From Cohnella sp. SGD-V74 (lineage in GTDB: Bacteria > Bacillota > Bacilli > Paenibacillales > Paenibacillaceae): 64,000 nucleotides of DNA. Numbering within the stretch: position 1 is the stretch's first letter; each line of letters begins with the position of its first letter. This document shows positions 60,272-64,000 of the stretch, piece after piece. The notes beneath the pieces were generated by a model. It was not told the origin of the DNA, made no database searches, and saw only the letters and a program-made list of their open reading frames with translations. The position numbers and the translations under genes were made by a program. The stretch lies in the NCBI RefSeq assembly GCF_003001675.1, contig NZ_PVYW01000009.1:228457-292456 (forward strand), read 5' to 3'.

Positions 60272-60389
60272 CTCGCTTCCGGAGCCACCTCGTTTAGGGT
60301 GGCTCTTACCCTTAACATGGTGGCTCTATTTCGTTAACACAGTGGCTCTGATAGATTAACCGAGCGGCTCTACCGCACCGAAATATTCA

Positions 60390-60690
60390 TGCCTGAAAGG
60401 GAAAGCCATTTTGCAGGTGCGCCACGACCATCCTTTATTTGGGTGCGAGCGATTTTTACCTATGCAAAAATAAATGATGGTATCATTTGGGCGATAATCA
60501 TGCAGAGGGATAATGATACTTCCGTCTAGCCCAGTAATCGCAATGGGGGCAGCTTGCAGTGATCCTGGAAGAGGCGACAGCCTATGAGGACGTTAACCGC
60601 CGTTCGCTGGATGAGTTTATTATTATTGAACGTAACAAAGTGTTGGAGAATGGAATACTAACTTTTTTTCATGAGAGTATACTATTGAAA
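60390..60690. other. Gene-poor stretch with ORF remnants right of IS21
   Basis: 60395-60461 is the probable continuation of the frame interrupted by IS21. A plus-strand frame from GTG 60559 to the TAG at 60712 reads ILEEATAYEDVNRRSLDEFI, then IIERNKVLENGI, and is open further upstream to a TAA. It looks like a real coding fragment by composition but is not recognised. It overlaps the end of the convergent membrane-protein gene and is probably debris. Confidence 0.3.
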
Positions 60691-61584
60691 TTACTTGAAA
60701 TCTGGTGGGAGTAGAATTCTTTTAGTAGTTATATCCTTATTTCCTATTGATTTATTTATTCTCTTGAATTCAATTAGAAAAATACTGGATTTTGGAAGCA
60801 TTATTTTATTATAGTTTCCTTTTATTTGTGGTTGGTCACCAATAAGTATATTTCCGTCAACACTTGGACGTAAGATGTACTTGTTATAGAGTTTTGTACC
60901 ATCGGTTAGAGTAATAGTAGCTAGGATAACTGTAGTAGAGATTTTGTTGAAGACCATGACAACAGGTTGCAGAAGTAATCTATATATTCCATAACTCAAT
61001 AAAACAATTATAGAAAATCCTATGTATGAATTATTGTTTGGTAATGCCAGCAAGGTATCAATAGTACTTTTTTGGTTTAAGTCTAGCGATAAATTAAGAT
61101 AACCCAGTATCCAATTCATGGTATATCCAATAGTGCAATTCAAGGTAATAAAATAAAAAGCCAATAGAATTAAGAATAGCCAGAATAACGACTGTCTTTG
61201 TTTCATCTTTTCATGACAGAAAGTCAATACCCTCTCAGAAAAATACATTATCAACAAAAATAAGAATAGAACCACTGCCATGATTTCAGAAAATATGATT
61301 AGCCAGCTTGGTAACACTTGATTTGCAGTGTAAGGAAAGATTCTAATTAGATGATGTTTTTCATAGTTAAAGGCCGTAGAAAGTAAAGCAAGGTAGATGA
61401 GACTTAACATTGTGGAAAACTCTATAAATAGCCTTCTAATAAAACGATGAACACCTGGTAAAAATGCTTTCTCTTCAAGGGTGATATTAATTATAGGGTA
61501 AGGAACAAAGATGAGTTTTAAAAAGCTTAACATAACTGTAATCCCTACACCGCTAAATACCCAAGAGATGGTTTGTTGATTCAT
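60691..61584 (-). CDS. Multi-pass membrane protein of unknown function
   Basis: This 297-residue protein has about five predicted transmembrane helices (roughly residues 5-28, 54-72, 92-116, 132-155 and 186-206) and a C-terminal soluble part of about 90 residues rich in beta strands (STTVILATITLTDGTKLYNKY, GKNY-like turns, SSIFLIEFKRINKS). No known family was recognised. The gene is A+T-rich like its island neighbours. AGGAG lies 11 bases before the ATG, slightly far. Membrane proteins next to STAND ATPases can be effectors of abortive-infection systems, but here the order is convergent/separate and the link is only positional. Confidence 0.65.
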   Translation of the reverse strand: MNQQTISWVFSGVGITVMLSFLKLIFVPYPIINITLEEKAFLPGVHRFIRRLFIEFSTMLSLIYLALLSTAFNYEKHHLIRIFPYTANQVLPSWLIIFSEIMAVVLFLFLLIMYFSERVLTFCHEKMKQRQSLFWLFLILLAFYFITLNCTIGYTMNWILGYLNLSLDLNQKSTIDTLLALPNNNSYIGFSIIVLLSYGIYRLLLQPVVMVFNKISTTVILATITLTDGTKLYNKYILRPSVDGNILIGDQPQIKGNYNKIMLPKSSIFLIEFKRINKSIGNKDITTKRILLPPDFK

Positions 61585-61778
61585 TAGTCTTTTTTCTCCT
61601 AGACGTATTATTTAGGTATATTATACGATGGTTCAATTATATATAGGAAGAAACGAATGCTTTTAGTGGTCTCTTACTCTTCTCTAAGAATCACATGATC
61701 TATGTAAAAAATTCATAGGAATGTCCAAGAGATGCGGTTAACTTTAGGGGCGTTCTCTTTTTTATATATAGAATTTTC

Positions 61779-61828
61779 AAAAAAGTCGATTGTTTGAAAT
61801 TGAATGTTCAGTGCAGTCGGCTTTTTTG
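61779..61828 (+). terminator. Terminator-like hairpin before the parA remnant
   Basis: AAAAAAGTCGA (61779-61789) pairs with TCGGCTTTTTT (61817-61827) with one G-U pair and a long loop. The right arm ends in a T run on the plus strand. The left arm gives a T run on the minus strand, so it may act both ways. Confidence 0.5.
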
Positions 61829-61848
61829 CGTGAAGGGAGAATAGTTGA

Positions 61849-61990
61849 ATGAGCAGAGTAATCGCTCTCGCCAATCAGAAAGGTGGCGTCGGTAAAACGA
61901 CAACAGCGGTTAACCTCGGTAGTGGCTTGGCAGCGTAAGGTAAGAGGGTTTTGCTGCTGGATGCAGATGCGCAGGGCAATCCCTATTATT
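61849..61990 (+). pseudogene. parA/soj remnant with in-frame stop
   Basis: ATG 61849, with GAAGGGAG ten bases upstream, begins a typical ParA: MSRVIALANQKGGVGKTTTA, followed by VNLGSGLAA. Here a TAA replaces the expected codon, after which the same frame continues GKRVLLLDADAQGNP. It then loses similarity and stops again. The deviant Walker A (KGGVGKTT) and Walker A' (DADAQGN) are intact on either side of the stop. It is the 5' end of a partition ATPase gene of a plasmid or element, inactivated by a nonsense mutation and truncation. Confidence 0.85.
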
Positions 61991-62242
61991 GTTGGAATAC
62001 TGAATAACACTTGGGTTCAGGTGTATCCAGTATCCCAAAAGAATTGTGGTCTTTCACGAATAAGACAGACTATCGGCATCCAGACGCGCTCGGAATGAAT
62101 GCCGTAAAGAGGATAGGAATACGCATTCTCTGGAATGCGTTTCTTGTCAATTCATGCTTTTTGGAGCAGGAGTTAAGACCCTGTCTGGTGTATATTTACA
62201 TATACTATTGCATGTGAATTAGCAGAGCGGTTGAGTTTGAAT

Positions 62243-63940
62243 ATGGGGGGCATTACTCTGAAGAGTCAAGAGGAAGTTTGGGATCTTATTCAAAATAATT
62301 ATGAGTCAGATTCTCTTGTGTATAAAAAAATGCCGTATGATGATGAAGAAAATTTATTTATTGATGTATTGGCCATGGTAAACTCACCATACTTGGGCGC
62401 TAAATATATTGCAGTAGGTATTGAAGAAAAATCTCCAGTGGAAAAAGATATACTCGGAATTAGTCCTGATCAAGAACAAATATGTTCGAGCTATAAGCAA
62501 ATGATTGAGCAATATATCACTCCACATGTCGATATTGAATACAGTAAGGTTCAGTATAATGATAAGCTCATTGCAGTTTTGAAAATACTAAACAATGCCA
62601 ATGCATTGTATACCATGAGAAGCGCATACAAGAGACTAAATAGTAATTCTCTTTTTGTTCGGAAAGGGACTGTTAATATACGTGTCTCGTTTACCGAAAT
62701 ACAAGAATTATTACAGCTCAAACAAGAGAATGTGAGTAGTTCACAAACAGTTACCCCAATCTTTGAAAAAGTCCAATTAAAAGTGAATGTATGGAAAGAA
62801 GAAATAGGAGAAATTTTAGCGCGTACACTTATTCGGCACTCAGACATAGACGAGTCTGTTTATTTGAGTACCTTTATTAATAGTAAACAAATTTCGATAA
62901 TGGAAACATCCGAGAAGGAGCCAATTTTCGTACTTCTTGGAGATGCAGGTGACGGTAAGAGTACGTTCTTAAAACAAATATATATCGATACTTTTGAAAA
63001 TGGATTAAAGATAATTCCATTTTACGTGTCTTTAAATACATATGCAGGGGAAGACATCAAGGTTTTCGTTGAGAAAGGAAATACGTATCTGCCGGAGATT
63101 CAAGCTGAAAACTTTCTATTTTTGTTCGATGAATTTGATCAAGTAACGAATAAAGATCAATTGAGCAGAAAGTTATTGCAATTTATGGCTCATTATAAAG
63201 GTGCGAAGTTCTGTATTGCTTCACGTTCAAATAATTACTCTCACAATTTTTCTAATGCAACATTATTACAACTATCCCCGCTTCGAGCACGAGACATTGA
63301 GAAATATGCGGAGAAAAAATTGGGAAATAGATCAAAATTGTTTTTGGCTAATATCGTAGAGCGCCACTATATGGATTTTGTGAAAAATCCCTTTAATTTA
63401 AAACATCTAATTAATTACTTTATTTCAAATTCTCAATTACCAGAAAGTCGATCCCTTATTATTGAAGATGTAATTCGAGGTTCCATTACAACCGAATTAT
63501 CACGTTGTGAGGCCGATCTATCGTATCGCGGTACGTACAACATAGACGGTATTTATAGGCATCTCCAGAAACTGTCACTCGTAATGGAATTATTGCAACA
63601 GAATTATATTTCGTCTTCACTACTGCAACAGATTATACCCAATAAAGAAGAACGGTATCTTATTAAGCAACTTAGCATCATAAGGAAGAATTTCTTGAAA
63701 TCTGAAGAGAATTTTCAATTCATACACAATAATTATAATGAACATTTATGTGCGGATGTTTTAAAAAATATAGAGCTGTCGAAGCTTGTAACTTTATTCT
63801 CAATTGATGAGCTTGAAGAAGAAAATATTAATCCGTCCTGGGCAAATGTTATTGCATTTCTTCACAACTTACGTTTGAGCCCAGATCTGAATGATTATTT
63901 ACTGGGTAAGCGTCAAATCCTCCCCACCTTCGCAGGCTAG
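62243..63940 (+). CDS. AlbA_2 (Schlafen-like) - NACHT STAND NTPase, possibly truncated
   Basis: This 565-residue protein has an N-terminal AlbA_2-like domain (about 1-160): SLVYKKMPYDDEENLFIDVLAMVNSP, YIAVGIEEKSPVEKDILGIS, then LIAVLKILNNANALYTM and SLFVRKGTVNIRVSFTEIQELL. It is followed by a NACHT-type P-loop NTPase: Walker A GDAGDGKSTFL with Lys239, Walker B FLFDEFDQV with Asp296/Glu297, and sensor-like FCIASRSNNYSHNF. The helical region after it is only about 170 residues and ends abruptly in KRQILPTFAG. STAND proteins usually carry a longer C-terminal sensor, so truncation is suspected. TTG 62231 is an alternative start; neither has a ribosome site. Such domain combinations are typical of antiviral sensors. 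Confidence 0.75.
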   Translation: MGGITLKSQEEVWDLIQNNYESDSLVYKKMPYDDEENLFIDVLAMVNSPYLGAKYIAVGIEEKSPVEKDILGISPDQEQICSSYKQMIEQYITPHVDIEYSKVQYNDKLIAVLKILNNANALYTMRSAYKRLNSNSLFVRKGTVNIRVSFTEIQELLQLKQENVSSSQTVTPIFEKVQLKVNVWKEEIGEILARTLIRHSDIDESVYLSTFINSKQISIMETSEKEPIFVLLGDAGDGKSTFLKQIYIDTFENGLKIIPFYVSLNTYAGEDIKVFVEKGNTYLPEIQAENFLFLFDEFDQVTNKDQLSRKLLQFMAHYKGAKFCIASRSNNYSHNFSNATLLQLSPLRARDIEKYAEKKLGNRSKLFLANIVERHYMDFVKNPFNLKHLINYFISNSQLPESRSLIIEDVIRGSITTELSRCEADLSYRGTYNIDGIYRHLQKLSLVMELLQQNYISSSLLQQIIPNKEERYLIKQLSIIRKNFLKSEENFQFIHNNYNEHLCADVLKNIELSKLVTLFSIDELEEENINPSWANVIAFLHNLRLSPDLNDYLLGKRQILPTFAG

Positions 63941-63954
63941 CATCGGCGTGAGAT

Positions 63955-64000
63955 AATCCTCCCACGAAGCCATACCGAGGGAGGATTTTTTATGGCCAGA
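63955..64000 (+). other. Hairpin masking a ribosome site plus start of an edge CDS
   Basis: AATCCTCCC (63955-63963) pairs with GGGAGGATT (63979-63987), followed by TTTT and ATG 63992 (frame M-A-R, cut by the window edge). The GGGAGG is at the right distance to be the ribosome site of that ATG, so the hairpin would hide it. Such arrangements protect transposase genes from read-through expression. AATCCTCCC also occurs as a direct copy at 63915-63923. Confidence 0.4.

Larger units (their letters stand above)
57803..60389 (+). mobile_element. Complete IS21-family insertion sequence
   Basis: The element is 2587 bp with istA and istB. Both ends begin with TGAATATTTCGG (left at 57803; right as CCGAAATATTCA ending at 60389). 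Terminal regions of about 100 bp continue as imperfect inverted repeats containing several copies of AGAGCCA/GTTAA blocks (for example AATGAAATAGAGCCAC at left, AACGAAATAGAGCCAC at right), the multiple transposase-binding sites typical of IS21. TGCCT flanks both sides (57798-57802 and 60390-60394) as a 5-bp target duplication, so the insertion is intact and probably fairly recent. Confidence 0.92.
52293..64000. mobile_element. Integrative element (genomic island) at tRNA-Leu, right end outside window
   Basis: Starting directly after the tRNA gene, the sequence turns A+T-rich and carries a tyrosine integrase, an excisionase-like protein, a CoiA-like nuclease, ATPase/AlbA_2 genes, an IS21-family insertion, a parA remnant and several gene fragments. 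tRNA-Leu is a common integration site for such elements (for example ICEBs1). I found no copy of the tRNA 3' end in the rest of the window, so the second attachment site is beyond position 64000 or lost. No conjugation or phage structural genes are seen, so the element type (ICE, prophage remnant or satellite) is open. Confidence 0.75.

Noticed and set aside
62011..62217. 68-residue frame between the parA remnant and the STAND gene
   Set aside because: It has no ribosome site, contains simple TyrIle repeats, and overlaps decayed sequence.

Overview
The window looks like a chromosomal segment of a G+C-rich Bacillota, most likely Paenibacillaceae (Paenibacillus/Cohnella type). The evidence is GGAGG-type ribosome sites, frequent GTG/TTG starts, TTGACA/TATAAT-like promoters, an SR1P/CcpN-type gluconeogenic control locus, and the YIP1 + DUF5696 + double-permease ABC arrangement typical of that family. 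The genus is inferred from gene content only.

Positions 1-9,000 hold the end of a chemoreceptor, a Fur-box-controlled siderophore-uptake operon (binding protein plus two FecCD permeases, no ATPase), a MalT-like LuxR activator with an apparently leaderless promoter, and a quinone-reductase-like dehydrogenase. Next comes a non-coding repeat region: seven tandem copies of a 72-bp unit, followed by five copies of a ~58-bp unit carrying the same core in the opposite orientation. Positions 9,172-18,110 form one catabolic operon: a Gfo/Idh/MocA-like protein, a giant beta-propeller, an FAD oxidoreductase, an SDR, an SMP-30-type lactonase, a creatininase-family amidohydrolase and a LamG protein. Convergent to it are RidA and a sugar-binding lipoprotein.

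Positions 20,231-32,347 are one tightly overlapping eight-gene operon: an MsmX/UgpC-type ATPase, a 992-residue binding protein with carbohydrate-binding modules, two separate permease pairs, an NHL-YIP1 membrane protein and a DUF5696 protein. It is followed by a seven-copy 52-bp tandem repeat, another binding lipoprotein, an AraC and an IclR regulator, a secreted GH123/DUF4091-like glycosidase and a secreted carbohydrate-binding protein. A TTCAT-N4-ATGAA palindrome occurs upstream of both the 9-18 kb operon and the glycosidase genes, and a one-mismatch copy lies at the iclR promoter. This suggests the IclR protein ties these loci into one glycan/uronate-type regulon, with cre-like sites adding carbon catabolite control.

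Positions 40,979-52,292 carry an FMN reductase, a large SBBP/DUF11-like repeat protein without a signal peptide, a large-subunit catalase, and the SR1P-ppdK-ccpN cluster. In that cluster ccpN seems to use an ATT start codon. A tRNA-Leu(CAG) gene follows.

From the tRNA to the right edge the sequence becomes A+T-rich and mosaic, consistent with an integrative element inserted at tRNA-Leu. It contains a tyrosine integrase, an excisionase, a CoiA-like nuclease, an AAA ATPase fused to a Schlafen-type AlbA_2 domain, a complete IS21-family element with a TGCCT target duplication, a membrane protein, a broken parA, an RCC1 fragment, and an AlbA_2-NACHT (STAND) protein that may be truncated by another element at the edge. 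The two AlbA_2-ATPase fusions are the best candidates for an undescribed defence-type system.
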